Origin: Flavobacterium piscisymbiosum
Lineage (GTDB): Bacteria > Bacteroidota > Bacteroidia > Flavobacteriales > Flavobacteriaceae
Assembly: GCF_020905295.1 (NCBI RefSeq)
Contig: NZ_JAJJMM010000001.1
Span: 5,580,001-5,644,000 of the forward strand
Reading direction: 5' to 3'
Length of the DNA: 64,000 bases
The notes beneath the pieces are model-generated. The model was given only the letters and a program-made list of their open reading frames with translations, was not told the DNA's origin and did no database searches. Positions within the stretch are counted from its first letter, which is position 1; each line of letters opens with the position of its first letter. Made by a program: the position numbers and the translations under genes. This document shows, piece by piece, positions 25,816-35,352 of the stretch.

Positions 25816-27077
25816 ATAAAAAAAAACTGCTTCATAAAACTACACGTGATTTTCTTGCCCTGGCTGTAGTCATTCTGATCATCTGTGCTCCAATATTCTA
25901 CTTTGTAAGTCAATGGCTATATGTTTACGAAACAGAAGAAGTGCTGGTGCAGCATAAAAATGCTTTTGTAAAGCAAAGCACCAAGAATTTCACGGCAGAG
26001 GATATAAAGACATGGAACAGATTCAATCTGCATTTTACCATACTTCCGGATATGGGAGTTACAAAGGACTCGATCGTCGGTACTATGCAGGAAGATTCAG
26101 CAGTTGATGAAAAAGAACCTTTTCGCATTATTTATGCACCTGTCGAAATTGCAGGTAAAAGATACACCTACACCGAAAAAATACATCTTTTGGAAATGGA
26201 ACGTATGGTTTACAGCATAGCAGCCATGTTTACTTTTATAATTATAATACTCTTTATTGGAATTGTCTGGCTTTCAAAAAAAACGGCTTCTAAACGCTGG
26301 AAACCCTTCTACAATACTTTGGATCAGATTCATGAATTTGAAATAGATAAAAATAAACCGCCACATTTTGTAGAGACAGACATTGATGAATTTGACCGTC
26401 TAAATAAAAGCCTTGAAACTCTAATTGAGAAAAACACGGCTATTTATAAGGGCCAGCGAGAATTTGTTGAAAATGCGGCACATGAACTTCAGACCCCTCT
26501 GGCGCTATTCCAAAATAAAATTGACACACTTTTCCAGATGCAACTCAATAAAGAACAGACTCATGTGCTGGGGGCTTTGAGCAGAGATGTTGCTAAACTA
26601 AACAGACTCAATAAAAACCTATTGCTGTTGTCTAAAATTGAACATGAAATCTACTTGGAGAAAAACACCATTTTAATTAATGAACACATTGACAAACATT
26701 TGGATTTTTTCAATGAACAGGCAGAATTGAAAGAAATTTTAATAAATGTGCAGATTTCTGAACAATTGAAAATCATCGGAAATCCCGTTCTGACAGAAAT
26801 ATTAATTAATAACCTTGTTCTTAATGCTGTGCGTCATAATCATGATGGCGGTAGTATTATTATCCGAACAATGAGTAGCGAACTGCTTATTTTAAATACA
26901 GGGGTAAATATCCCTCTTCCTATTGAAAAATTATTTAACCGCTTTGTTAAAAGCGGAGCATCATCAAATGGTAATGGCCTAGGACTGGCAATAATAAAAA
27001 AAATCACGGAATTAAATGGCTGGAAAATCTCTTACTCTTACAATAATAATATTCATTGTTTCAGTGTTCGTTTCTGA
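25812..27077 (+). CDS. sensor histidine kinase
   Basis: About 421 residues: membrane helix (about 15-37), a periplasmic sensor loop of about 110 residues, a second helix (about 140-160), a linker and the kinase core. The H-box is FVENAAHELQTPLALFQNKI (His about 221), the N-box LINNLVLNAVRHNHDG, and the G-box SNGNGLGLAIIKKI. The ATG at 25812 (MNKKKLLHK) overlaps the regulator's stop and is preferred over the one at 25803. The signal is probably envelope stress or a cationic peptide, as in PmrB systems; this is inferred from the neighbouring lipid-modification genes. Confidence 0.92.
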   Translation: MNKKKLLHKTTRDFLALAVVILIICAPIFYFVSQWLYVYETEEVLVQHKNAFVKQSTKNFTAEDIKTWNRFNLHFTILPDMGVTKDSIVGTMQEDSAVDEKEPFRIIYAPVEIAGKRYTYTEKIHLLEMERMVYSIAAMFTFIIIILFIGIVWLSKKTASKRWKPFYNTLDQIHEFEIDKNKPPHFVETDIDEFDRLNKSLETLIEKNTAIYKGQREFVENAAHELQTPLALFQNKIDTLFQMQLNKEQTHVLGALSRDVAKLNRLNKNLLLLSKIEHEIYLEKNTILINEHIDKHLDFFNEQAELKEILINVQISEQLKIIGNPVLTEILINNLVLNAVRHNHDGGSIIIRTMSSELLILNTGVNIPLPIEKLFNRFVKSGASSNGNGLGLAIIKKITELNGWKISYSYNNNIHCFSVRF

Positions 27078-27190
27078 GAGTTCTGCATTAACCCATTTTT
27101 TACATATTTTCATATGAATTATTGATAAATACGTCATAAAAAAAACCTGAAGAATAATTCTTCAATAATAATAATTCTTAACAAAAACCA

Positions 27191-27225
27191 AAAATTCAGA
27201 TTTAATACAATATTGAGATGTAAAC
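27191..27225 (+). promoter_or_regulatory. shared upstream motif, copy D (before LtaS-like gene)
   Basis: ATTCAGATTTAATACAATAT then TGAGATGTAAACTTTG. The end TAAACTTTG is close to the Bacteroidota promoter core TAnnTTTG, 25-30 bp before the ATG at 27249. This supports promoter function for the motif copies. Confidence 0.65.
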
Positions 27226-27248
27226 TTTGCTCTGTAATTATTGAGTTT

Positions 27249-29207
27249 ATGAGTAAGTTATCGTTAAAAACTGGCAGATATGCATTGCCGGTTCATTTTA
27301 TAATCTGGTTTTTAATTCTTTCACAGGTTCTTAGAATTATATTTTTTATCTGGCAGTATGATGAAGTTTCATGGAATATTATTGATATTTTAAGAACCCT
27401 ACTCACAGGTCTGTTTTTTGATGCCGGCACAATAGTTTTTATATCCCTTCCCGGACTTATTTATTATACTCTGATACCTGAAAAATGGGTAGGTTCAATT
27501 CTGGATAAGATAATAGTTATCTTTTTTACCTCTTTAAATATTTTTATTCTTGTATTCACATTTTTCGCAGAGCTCACATTCTGGGACGAATTTAAAACCC
27601 GTTTCAATTTTATAGCTGTCGACTATCTTATTTATACACACGAAGTCGTAGCTAATATACAGCAGTCATATCCATTGCCAATCTTAATATCTGGAGTTTT
27701 AATTATTTCTTTATTTTTCCTGTTTATTTTTCACAAAAGAGATGCTTTTAGTCAAACATTTAATAGTCCTGCTGATTTAAGGATAAAGTTTGCTGTACTT
27801 GGAATATGCGTATCCTTAGCACTATTCTTTGGATCTTTTATATTCAATTATCAGGCTGAATGGTCTTCCAACAGATATAACTCTGAAATATCAAAATCGG
27901 GTATTTATTCATTTTTTGCTGCTTTTCGTAACAATCAGATGAAATACCCAGACTTTTATACAAGTATTGACAACGATACAGCATTTCGAATTGTCAAAAA
28001 CAAACTAAAGGATCCTTCAACCACTTTTACCACAACAGGCTATTCCATTCATAGAAGCATTAAGGACAGCCAGTCTGCGCTGGATCGCAAAAATGTTGTA
28101 TTTATACTTATTGAGAGCTTCAGCGGAAGCTTTTTAAAAGAGTTTGGCAATAAGGAAAATATCACACCTTTTATGGATAGTCTGGCGCAGAAAAGTATAT
28201 TTTTCAATGATATGTACGCTACAGGCACAAGAACCGTCAGAGGTATGGAGGCCGTAACACTCTGCATTCCTCCTACTCCGGGACAGTCAATCGTTAAACG
28301 GCCAGAGAATCAAAACCTCTACACTGTCAGCAACGTATTTAAATCAAAAGCATATGACTCTAATTTTTTCTATGGGGGTGACGGTTATTTTGACAATATG
28401 AATTCCTACTTCGGAGGAAATGGTTTTACAATTTATGACCGAGGCAGGGGAAGTGTCCTGAGCGACAAGATTAAGACAGTCCGCCATAACATTACGGATA
28501 AAGAGGTTACATTTGAAAATGCATGGGGAATCTGTGATGAGGATATTTTCAATAAAATGCTAACTGTTGCCGATAAGCAGTTTAAAGAAGGAAAGCCTTT
28601 CTTTAACTTCGTTATGACTACATCTAATCACAGGCCTTTTACTTATCCGTCAGGAAAAATAGATATCCCCTCGGGTACAAGTCGTGAGGGAGCTGTTAAG
28701 TATACTGATTATGCACTTAAGCAGTTATTCACAAAAGCGCGCACAAAACCATGGTTTAAAAATACAGTTTTTGTAGTTATTGCAGACCATTGTGCCAGCA
28801 GTGCCGGAAAAGATGAAATTGATGTTGCAAACTATCATATTCCAGCCTTTATAGTTAATATGCCTTCACAGTACAATCAAAAAATTACAAAACAATGTTC
28901 ACAGATTGACCTCTGGCCTACATTATTTTCTCTTTTTCAATGGCATTATGAATCAGGATTTTTTGGAAAGGACGTTCTTGATGCTGAATTTGAACAGCGT
29001 GCCTTCCTTGGAACATACAGAAAGCTTGTCTTAATGAAAAAGGAGAAAGTAATGATCCTTTCCGACCAGAAAAAACAAGCATTCTATAATTGGAACAAAG
29101 CAGATAACAGTCTTACTCCTGTGCCAATGGATAAATCCTTTCTAGAGGAAACAATTGCCTGGTATCAGACTGCTGATTATCTATTTACCCACAAACTTTT
29201 AAAATAA
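27249..29207 (+). CDS. LtaS/OpgB-like membrane phosphotransferase (sulfatase fold)
   Basis: About 652 residues: five membrane helices in the first 230 residues, then an alkaline-phosphatase-like domain. Metal-site landmarks: VFILIESFSGSFLKEFG (Glu), GTRTVRGMEAVTL (nucleophile Thr), FYGGDGYFDNM, MTTSNHRPF and VVIADHCASSA. Such enzymes build or trim glycerol-phosphate polymers or move phospholipid head groups onto glycans. The ATG at 27249 is chosen because 27213 lies within motif D. It is followed 2 bp later by the lipid kinase, so both are one transcript. The substrate is unknown in a Gram-negative Bacteroidota. Confidence 0.85.
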   Translation: MSKLSLKTGRYALPVHFIIWFLILSQVLRIIFFIWQYDEVSWNIIDILRTLLTGLFFDAGTIVFISLPGLIYYTLIPEKWVGSILDKIIVIFFTSLNIFILVFTFFAELTFWDEFKTRFNFIAVDYLIYTHEVVANIQQSYPLPILISGVLIISLFFLFIFHKRDAFSQTFNSPADLRIKFAVLGICVSLALFFGSFIFNYQAEWSSNRYNSEISKSGIYSFFAAFRNNQMKYPDFYTSIDNDTAFRIVKNKLKDPSTTFTTTGYSIHRSIKDSQSALDRKNVVFILIESFSGSFLKEFGNKENITPFMDSLAQKSIFFNDMYATGTRTVRGMEAVTLCIPPTPGQSIVKRPENQNLYTVSNVFKSKAYDSNFFYGGDGYFDNMNSYFGGNGFTIYDRGRGSVLSDKIKTVRHNITDKEVTFENAWGICDEDIFNKMLTVADKQFKEGKPFFNFVMTTSNHRPFTYPSGKIDIPSGTSREGAVKYTDYALKQLFTKARTKPWFKNTVFVVIADHCASSAGKDEIDVANYHIPAFIVNMPSQYNQKITKQCSQIDLWPTLFSLFQWHYESGFFGKDVLDAEFEQRAFLGTYRKLVLMKKEKVMILSDQKKQAFYNWNKADNSLTPVPMDKSFLEETIAWYQTADYLFTHKLLK

Positions 29208-29209
29208 TA

Positions 29210-30088
29210 ATGACATATATACATTTCATCATCAACCCTGTTTCAGGCGGAGGCAGGCATAATTTATCAGCTTTTTTTATAGAACAATTTTTTCCTCCTG
29301 AAAAATATAAAATCAAAATTGATTACACTTTAAACAAAAAGCATGCTATAGCACTTACCCAAAAAGCAGCAGAAAAAAAACCGGATATTATCGTGGCATG
29401 CGGTGGTGACGGTACCATTAATGAGGTAGCGTCCTGCCTTCTTGGAACTAATATTAAACTGGGGATCATTCCTGTAGGCTCTGGAAACGGACTGGCTTCA
29501 CATTTGAACATACCCAGGGATTTTAATAAGTCTATCGAGATTATAAAAAACGGAAAAACGTTATTGATAGACTCCGGAAAAATTAACCAGCACTACTTTT
29601 TCAGCAATACCGGGATTGGAATTGATGCAATGATAATTAAGAAATATCAACATTCTGCAGGCAGAAAATTGTACTCCTACATAAAAGCAGCAATCACTTC
29701 AAGTTTCCATTACAAAGTTCAGCCAACCGTAATTTCTTTTGATGATAAAATAATAAATGTCAGACCATTTATGGTCTTTATTTCCAATTCAAATCAAATG
29801 GGCTATAACATGAGCCTGACACCAAGTGCATTATTAACTGACGGCTATCTCGATTTGATTATAATTCCCGAACTATCCTTTACAGATAAAATAAGGCTTG
29901 GTATTCATGTCTTGGAAGGTTCAACTGAAAAGTTTAAAAAAGCGGAGCATTATAAGGTTCAGAAGCTGCGCATTGAAATGCCCATGAAAATCTTTACCGA
30001 TGCTCAGATTGATGGGGAACACTATAATTTAAAAACCAATAACTGCATAATATCAATAGTACCGGGAGCAATAAAAGTCCTGGTATAA
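29210..30088 (+). CDS. YegS/DagK-like lipid kinase
   Basis: A 292-residue soluble diacylglycerol-kinase-fold enzyme: HFIINPVSGGG (residues about 4-14), VACGGDGTINEV (about 63-74), GIIPVGSGNGLASHL, a long middle with NTGIGIDAM, and a C-terminal beta domain with DAQIDGEHY. It would phosphorylate diacylglycerol or a related lipid. The phosphoethanolamine transferase and the LtaS-like enzyme both leave diacylglycerol when they take a head group, so this kinase can recycle it. It starts 2 bp after the LtaS-like gene stop. Confidence 0.9.
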   Translation: MTYIHFIINPVSGGGRHNLSAFFIEQFFPPEKYKIKIDYTLNKKHAIALTQKAAEKKPDIIVACGGDGTINEVASCLLGTNIKLGIIPVGSGNGLASHLNIPRDFNKSIEIIKNGKTLLIDSGKINQHYFFSNTGIGIDAMIIKKYQHSAGRKLYSYIKAAITSSFHYKVQPTVISFDDKIINVRPFMVFISNSNQMGYNMSLTPSALLTDGYLDLIIIPELSFTDKIRLGIHVLEGSTEKFKKAEHYKVQKLRIEMPMKIFTDAQIDGEHYNLKTNNCIISIVPGAIKVLV

Positions 30089-30149
30089 AACCTAGTTTCG
30101 CATTATCAGATTTTCCTTAAAGGAATGTTATTTATAAAAAGCTTTTCTA

Positions 30150-30317
30150 TTATAAAACTGCCAAAAAAGTCAAATTTAGCTTGAAGACCGTATCATTCAA
30201 TAACTGGACTTTGTACAGTTCAAGCAATATGGCCAAGACAGAAAAAATGGCTGTATATATAATCATGTCCAGATAAAACAGGAATCCGATTTTTTTCCTC
30301 GTTTCTGTTGATTCCAT
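30150..30317 (-). CDS. possible small membrane protein
   Basis: A 55-residue frame (MESTETRKKIGFLFYLDM...) with one predicted membrane helix (about residues 18-34) and an amphipathic tail. It would be divergent from the DUF6660-like gene at 30343. No homologue is recognised and no ribosome site is visible, so it is tentative. It is the only coding candidate in the gap after the lipid kinase. Confidence 0.3.
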   Translation of the reverse strand: MESTETRKKIGFLFYLDMIIYTAIFSVLAILLELYKVQLLNDTVFKLNLTFLAVL

Positions 30318-30342
30318 AAAATTAATTGCATACTTTTATAAG

Positions 30343-30681
30343 GTGAAATATCTGAACTACATACTAATAATCTATCTGTTAGGCCTGCAGTGTTTTACCT
30401 GTGACGATCGGCAGCCGCAAGTTGAATCTTCGTCTTGCCTTGGAATTACACAACAGTTCAATTTTAGCAAGAATGTTACTGTACACAATGGGAAAAATGA
30501 TTTGTGCTTAGCCCTTTGCTGCTCCTGTTGCGGTATGCATGCTGTTGCTAAGTTCGATACCAAGACTTTTGAATTCCTTATTTACTTTCATGAAATTTTA
30601 CCTCAGGCTTCTCATTACCAATCACTCTTAACGTCAAGCTTCTTTGAAAGCATTTGGCAGCCTCCTCAAATCAATTCGTAA
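30343..30681 (+). CDS. DUF6660-like Cys-rich envelope protein, copy 1
   Basis: A 112-residue exported protein: hydrophobic N-terminus (about 5-18), then CLALCCSCCGMHA (about 56-68) and the invariant tail SIWQPPQINS. Two more copies occur in this window (34912-35277 and 54204-54542), each near metal genes; the name DUF6660 is from memory. The Cys cluster suggests metal binding or sensing next to efflux pumps. The ATG was chosen at the hydrophobic N-terminus. It begins the metal-homeostasis region. Confidence 0.75.
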   Translation: MKYLNYILIIYLLGLQCFTCDDRQPQVESSSCLGITQQFNFSKNVTVHNGKNDLCLALCCSCCGMHAVAKFDTKTFEFLIYFHEILPQASHYQSLLTSSFFESIWQPPQINS

Positions 30682-31260
30682 TGTTACTTATTTTGGCAAC
30701 TCTACTATTGGTGGAATATATCCTTAGATAGTACATACTATTAATTTTGCCCAAACAAAGTGACAAAAAAGGTTGTAAACCGAAAAATATACCGTATCGT
30801 ATAAACTTACTGAATCTAAAAAAGCACACTGACCCTTATTTATTATTTAAAATTATTTTATCACTGCTATTTATAATATCTTTTTTGTAGCAAGCATAGC
30901 AATACAGGATTTCTAATGATACAATAGTATTTGTAAGGATATAATTATTCATACACTATTATTTTATCAAACTGGTTAAGCAATGAAAAAATCTTTTGAC
31001 TTACTAAAACAAAGGTATCGTAATTTGCCGTACTGGCAGCACATCCAAAAGCATAGCTTAATTGCAGCTTGACACCTGACTATGACACAAAGACTTTTAA
31101 GGGATTTGGCGTGAATAAAAACCTGCTTTACTTTGTTTGTTCAGTACCACATTGCCAAGATTTGACTACGGCTAAATTGATAAAAAAAAGAGCCATAAAG
31201 TCTAGAGAACTACTATGTCAAAAATGGAAAATTTAAAAACATTAATAAAAATATAACAAA
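30682..31260. other. intergenic region, no clear gene
   Basis: About 580 bases. A 29-codon frame at 30983-31072 (MKKSFDLLKQRYRNLPYWQ...) is too short and isolated to call. The stretch around 31080-31200 reads as decayed sequence. The ZIP gene's promoter should be near 31200. Confidence 0.4.
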
Positions 31261-31995
31261 TTGGAACTACTTTCACAAGTTTTAGGATATGCTTTTTTAC
31301 CTGTTATCACTATAATGGCTGGTGGCGCTATAGGTCTTTATAAAAATCCGGGAAGTGCATTTCGCAGCTCTATACTGCATTTTGCTGCCGGTGTTGTTTT
31401 CTCGGTGGTTTCCGTAGAACTTTTACCTGATATCATCAAGAACCACCTGCCTATTGAGGTTGGCCTTGGTTTTAGCATGGGTATAATTTTAATGCTTTTT
31501 GTAAAATATTTTACTGAAAGAAGCCCAAAAAATGAAAATGCAGAAAATGACAATAGTTTTGGTGTACCCTATGGTTTGATAAGTGCTTTAATTATTGATT
31601 TGATTATTGACGGTCTTCTTATTGGTATTGGATTTTCTGCCGGCAAGAAAGAAGGAATACTGCTTTCCATAGCACTGGGATTGGAAACCTTTTCTTTAGG
31701 GCTGGCAGTTGTGATAGCATGCCGAAAAAGCAAAATGTCAAAGTCAGAAAACTTTTTGATATTGGCAGGACTTGGGCTGACCTTTTTTATTGGGGCGCTC
31801 TTAGGCATCTCATTACTTTCTCATTTGTCTCAGGAGATATTGGAATTATTGCTTTCATTCGGCTTGGCAGCGTTATTATTTCTTGTAACGGAAGAACTTT
31901 TAACCGAGGCGCATGAAGAAAAGGAATCACCTATTCAGACTGCCTGTTTTTTTGTTGGCTTTTTACTGTTTTTAATATTGGGAATGATTACTTAG
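31261..31995 (+). CDS. ZIP-family metal transporter
   Basis: A 244-residue protein with about eight membrane helices. Family features: an early HFAAGVVFSVVSVELLPD helix, then ALIIDLIIDGLLIGIGFSAG and LGLETFSLGLAVVI, the helix-4/5 region with polar residues for Zn2+/Fe2+, and a charged loop before LLFLVTEELLTEAHEE. ZIP proteins import divalent metal, but members of this short class near efflux genes may act otherwise. The frame opens with TTG at 31261; the next in-frame ATG is at 31318, inside helix 1. It sits between DUF6660-like and methyltransferase genes of the metal region. Confidence 0.8.
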   Translation: MELLSQVLGYAFLPVITIMAGGAIGLYKNPGSAFRSSILHFAAGVVFSVVSVELLPDIIKNHLPIEVGLGFSMGIILMLFVKYFTERSPKNENAENDNSFGVPYGLISALIIDLIIDGLLIGIGFSAGKKEGILLSIALGLETFSLGLAVVIACRKSKMSKSENFLILAGLGLTFFIGALLGISLLSHLSQEILELLLSFGLAALLFLVTEELLTEAHEEKESPIQTACFFVGFLLFLILGMIT

Positions 31996-32433
31996 GCGAA
32001 CAAGAGAAATCTGTGGGTTGCTGGCCTTAGCAACATCTATTAGCTAAAATTAACCTTCGTTAACTTGACTCTTTGGCAATTGCAAAATCTATATAAAGGA
32101 AAAAGCTTCCAAACAGCGCCCGTTTAACGAATCAGCTTGAGTTTGCTACAAAAAGAGTTATTACCATTTTACTGTTCGAACTTTATGATTTACCAGAAAC
32201 CATTTCATGCTGCCGGACAGCAGGTTATTTTTCACCAATAGATTATTGATAAGCATTATGGTACATGAATTATTTACACAAGAAACAGTATGTTAAAGAG
32301 ACCTTCAGGAAAGCTCAGTGCAGTCATTAATAAAGATTTCACAAAAAACGAACACGGGCACCAAGAAGAATTTGAAATCTATATTGATAGCCATCCCTAA
32401 TGCCCTGATATTTAATAATTAAAAACTATACAG
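31996..32433. other. intergenic region with one short ORF
   Basis: A 36-codon frame at 32290-32400 (MLKRPSGKLSAVINKDFTKN...) ends 34 bp before the next small gene; it could be a small protein but has no supporting feature. The rest (32000-32280) shows no gene. Confidence 0.35.
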
Positions 32434-32607
32434 ATGAAAAAAGGAAAAAAACCGGTTTATAAAAGCCATTCTCGCTACAGCAGGAAAAAACCCTCTAAGT
32501 CAATAAAAACATTGCGGGATCTATTGATCTTTTTAGCTGTCCTCACAATTATTGCGGCAATTGTGATATCGCTTATGTATTTATATCATTACTATCTTAA
32601 GAATTAG
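32434..32607 (+). CDS. small single-helix membrane protein
   Basis: A 57-residue protein with a very basic N-terminus (MKKGKKPVYKSHSRYSRKK) and one membrane helix (about residues 30-52, LLIFLAVLTIIAAIVISLMY). A similar 47-residue protein lies before the RND pump at 35353. The position 40 bp before the methyltransferase gene suggests one transcript. Function unknown. Confidence 0.5.
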   Translation: MKKGKKPVYKSHSRYSRKKPSKSIKTLRDLLIFLAVLTIIAAIVISLMYLYHYYLKN

Positions 32608-32646
32608 CCATAAAAATGATACGTTACAGTACACTTAATTTTCCCG

Positions 32647-33465
32647 ATGCAAATTAGTATATCATCACTTGCTTACATTCCAATCTTAATGCTCTTAACA
32701 TTTATAATTATGGCACTTCAGGAAGAATTCGAAAAACAAAGTTTATGGCTGCTTAAGTACGGGAAAGCATTTCCTTACATTATGCTGATGGTAGGCTATC
32801 TGCTGCTTATTAAGTCCGAAAAATACCCTTCGGGTTTAATTTTGAGGCAATCTCCTTATGAAAAGTTATATGAAGCGTTGTGCCTAGGATTGAGTCTTTC
32901 AGGCTGTTTACTTCGAATAATCACCATGGGTTATACACCAAAAGCATCAGTACCGGATCAAAAAGGTGTCTTTACGCCCCATCATTACACCTTTGGAGCT
33001 TACTCCATTGTACGTCATCCTTTGTATTTAGGCAATTTTATAATATGGCTGGGGATGATCATTATAACCGGAAACTTTTGGTTCATTATTTCCTTTGCAC
33101 TCCTATACTTTATCTACCTTGAAAGAATTATGATGGCAAAGGAAAAGCAGCTGAAGCTAAAATTTGGTTTTAAATATTCCCGATGGGCTGATAATGTACC
33201 GGCAATCCTGCCCAATGTCTGGCTATATAAAAAACCACACTCAGCTTTTAACTGGAAAAAAGTAAGCCAGCGGGAAACCGGCCGTCTTTGCATTACTTTT
33301 TTTATATTTTTCGTTTTTGAAATTTCATGTCAGGTAATTGAACGAAAAAACAATTACAACTTTATACTACTACTGATCAGTGCAGTTTTAGGAATTATTT
33401 ATACAGTGACGAATTTCAGTTTCATCACTTCCTTTATCAGAAGATTGATTGTTAAAATGAGATAG
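32647..33465 (+). CDS. ICMT/PEMT-like membrane methyltransferase
   Basis: A 272-residue protein with about six membrane helices. The conserved catalytic end is present: GAYSIVRHPLYLGNFIIWLG (about 118-137), then LERIMMAKEKQLKLKFG and a Trp-rich turn, as in isoprenylcysteine carboxyl and phospholipid methyltransferase families. The substrate is unknown; such genes are often found beside czc-type efflux operons in Bacteroidota. A strong hairpin follows at 33624-33670. Confidence 0.82.
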   Translation: MQISISSLAYIPILMLLTFIIMALQEEFEKQSLWLLKYGKAFPYIMLMVGYLLLIKSEKYPSGLILRQSPYEKLYEALCLGLSLSGCLLRIITMGYTPKASVPDQKGVFTPHHYTFGAYSIVRHPLYLGNFIIWLGMIIITGNFWFIISFALLYFIYLERIMMAKEKQLKLKFGFKYSRWADNVPAILPNVWLYKKPHSAFNWKKVSQRETGRLCITFFIFFVFEISCQVIERKNNYNFILLLISAVLGIIYTVTNFSFITSFIRRLIVKMR

Positions 33466-33623
33466 TGACACTATAAATAATAATCAATATAAAGTGCTTC
33501 AAGACTCTCATAGATTTTATGCTCTTAAAGTTCAATCCATGGCATGATCAGCTGAAAAACCAATTTTTAGGGATGAAGTCTGTAAGTCAGTTAGAATACC
33601 CAATAAGATTGCTGGACAGAGTA

Positions 33624-33670
33624 AAAACAGGGATCAACTTATTGCAAGCAATAATTCTTATCCCTGTTTT
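33624..33670 (+). terminator. long terminator hairpin
   Basis: AAAACAGGGAT and ATCCCTGTTTT enclose an inner stem TATTGC/GCAATA; T-rich sequence follows. It lies 160 bp after the methyltransferase stop. Confidence 0.7.
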
Positions 33671-33955
33671 ATTTCTATAAATACGTTGAATTCCAAGTAT
33701 TATACTCACAGTTTATTTCCGGATCAGGCCAGCTATAATTTAATTACTGGAGCCAAAATAATTGTATTTTAAAAAAGAAAGTAAACGGTGCAAATTGAGA
33801 AAAACAAGTTTTGACAGCGTGATTAATATCCAGTTCTGAGAGATAATTACCAAGCATTAAAATTTTTGCACTTTTTTTTAACCTTCTAATCTAGTCCAGG
33901 CATTTATTTCTTCATAATTTTTTATGTTGATGTCCCGAAACTTATTCTCAACAAT

Positions 33956-34363
33956 TTGGAGACAAACAAAGAGGCTGTTTTTAGATATTGTACAGCCCAT
34001 CTTGACAAAAACAATCCTGGATGGAAAAAAGAAAGTATAAATCTTGCCTGCAGATTTGAATACGTGGATTGGAACGTGGGAAAATTTAAAGAAACAGGAG
34101 GCAATATTGGTGAAGATGTATGGAGTGTAATACCTGCCACTAGTTTTAGACCAACCTCTCAAACCGTCATTCGCCTAAACTATCGCTATTTAAAACAAAG
34201 AGACATTTTTTCAAATCCACCATCAATACATGATGTTTTAATTTGGGAATTTCAACATACTTCTAATAATAAAATCCTATTCTCTATTCTCTCAATTAAG
34301 GTTTGCGAAAGTCATTTTCATCGTGGCACAAAAATTGCAATAATCTCCTATAATAAACATTAA
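33956..34363 (+). CDS. fragment resembling an outer-membrane porin
   Basis: A 135-residue frame without signal peptide. RFEYVDWNVGKFKETGG, then VIPATSFRPTSQTVIRLNYR resemble the last beta-strands of phosphate-selective-type porins (a Tyr-Val-Asp-x-Asn strand and a RP-x-T strand). The last ~35 residues look like frame-shifted sequence. It is probably a truncated remnant rather than a working gene. A CWKC small-protein gene begins 12 bp after its stop. Confidence 0.4.
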   Translation: METNKEAVFRYCTAHLDKNNPGWKKESINLACRFEYVDWNVGKFKETGGNIGEDVWSVIPATSFRPTSQTVIRLNYRYLKQRDIFSNPPSIHDVLIWEFQHTSNNKILFSILSIKVCESHFHRGTKIAIISYNKH

Positions 34364-34375
34364 AATATCTATATT

Positions 34376-34459
34376 ATGAATAATAGGCTAAACTGTTGGA
34401 AATGTGTGTTGGTACTTACTGGCGTTATGGGCTTTGTTTCATTTTTTTCGCAGTATTAA
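34376..34459 (+). CDS. 27-residue CWKC small protein, copy 1
   Basis: ATG to TAA encodes MNNRLNCWKCVLVLTGVMGF followed by VSFFSQY. A second copy at 53060-53149 conserves NRLNCWKCV, LTG and MGFV although the two genes lie 19 kb apart. The protein has a basic, Cys-pair head and a hydrophobic helix that could sit in the membrane. A terminator follows at 34511-34542, so it is an independent gene. No family is known to me. Confidence 0.7.
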   Translation: MNNRLNCWKCVLVLTGVMGFVSFFSQY

Positions 34460-34510
34460 AAATTACAGCATTTATTAAAATTTCAAGAAAATTAATATAA
34501 CCTGAACTTA

Positions 34511-34542
34511 AAGCCATTTCATCCGAAATGGCTTTTTATTTT
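34511..34542 (+). terminator. terminator of the CWKC small gene
   Basis: Arms AAGCCATTTC and GAAATGGCTT around four bases, followed by TTTATTTTA. It ends the small gene 50 bp upstream; the next 370 bases (34543-34911) hold no gene. Confidence 0.8.
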
Positions 34543-34911
34543 ATATTGCCTATCCATATTCTCGCTTTCTGTATTCTCTAATTAACTTTGCAGCCTATAT
34601 CATCTGCTGCAATGTTTAATCCTTCATCTTCTGTTCAATTGTGTCCGCTATTATCAAGCGCTGAGTCCTGATGTTTTCGAACAAAAAGTGCTCGTCCTCA
34701 ATTAATAAAAATTTTATATTCAGAAAAAAAACAATACCATAAATCTGGTAGGTAGCAGCCATAAAAAAGTGGTGCAGAAGGTATTTTAACCCATCAGACT
34801 AAACATACCCGAACACAGTAAGATTCAAAAAAAACAATATTTCGGCGTTTTGAATATCGCACTGTAATATATTTAAAACAATGAATATAAATTTTCCTTA
34901 ATTTTATTGGA

Positions 34912-35277
34912 ATGGTAAAAATAATTATTTACTTTTATGCCGTGAAAATAATAAGCTTTATACTAACTATCTATATGCTAAGCCTCTCGGGTATTACCTG
35001 CGCTGATACTTATATGTATAATTCTGTTTCAAAATCTGCCCATATATCACAATCCAATCATAATGACAGTAATTCACACAAAGGAGAAAAAGACTTATGT
35101 TCTCCTTTTTGCAGCTGTGCCTGCTGTGGAATTCAGGTGGTTAGTAACCTGAATGCTGCTTCATTTGATTTCCCTCTAAATATTGAAGAAATTTCTCCTA
35201 AGGTATCACAATACCAATCTATCTTAATTTCAAGCTTCACTGGAAGCATTTGGCAGCCCCCTCAGATTAATTCATAA
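34912..35277 (+). CDS. DUF6660-like Cys-rich envelope protein, copy 2
   Basis: A 121-residue exported protein with a hydrophobic N-terminus, a His/Asn-rich stretch (HISQSNHNDSNSHKGEKD), the Cys cluster CSPFCSCACCGIQV (about 62-75) and the tail SIWQPPQINS, identical to copy 1. It lies just upstream of the RND efflux pump, the usual place for this family in Flavobacteria as I remember it. A metal-binding or sensing role is inferred from the His/Cys content. The ATG is at a basic, then hydrophobic N-terminus. Confidence 0.78.
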   Translation: MVKIIIYFYAVKIISFILTIYMLSLSGITCADTYMYNSVSKSAHISQSNHNDSNSHKGEKDLCSPFCSCACCGIQVVSNLNAASFDFPLNIEEISPKVSQYQSILISSFTGSIWQPPQINS

Positions 35278-35352
35278 TATTATTGCTACCAAGGCAATTT
35301 CACATTTGTGATGTATTGTCGTATCATAATAGTATCAATTAATTATGCCAAA

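Noticed and set aside
30983..31072. 29-codon ORF
   Set aside because: Isolated, no neighbour, no terminator and no repeat elsewhere; chance is likely.
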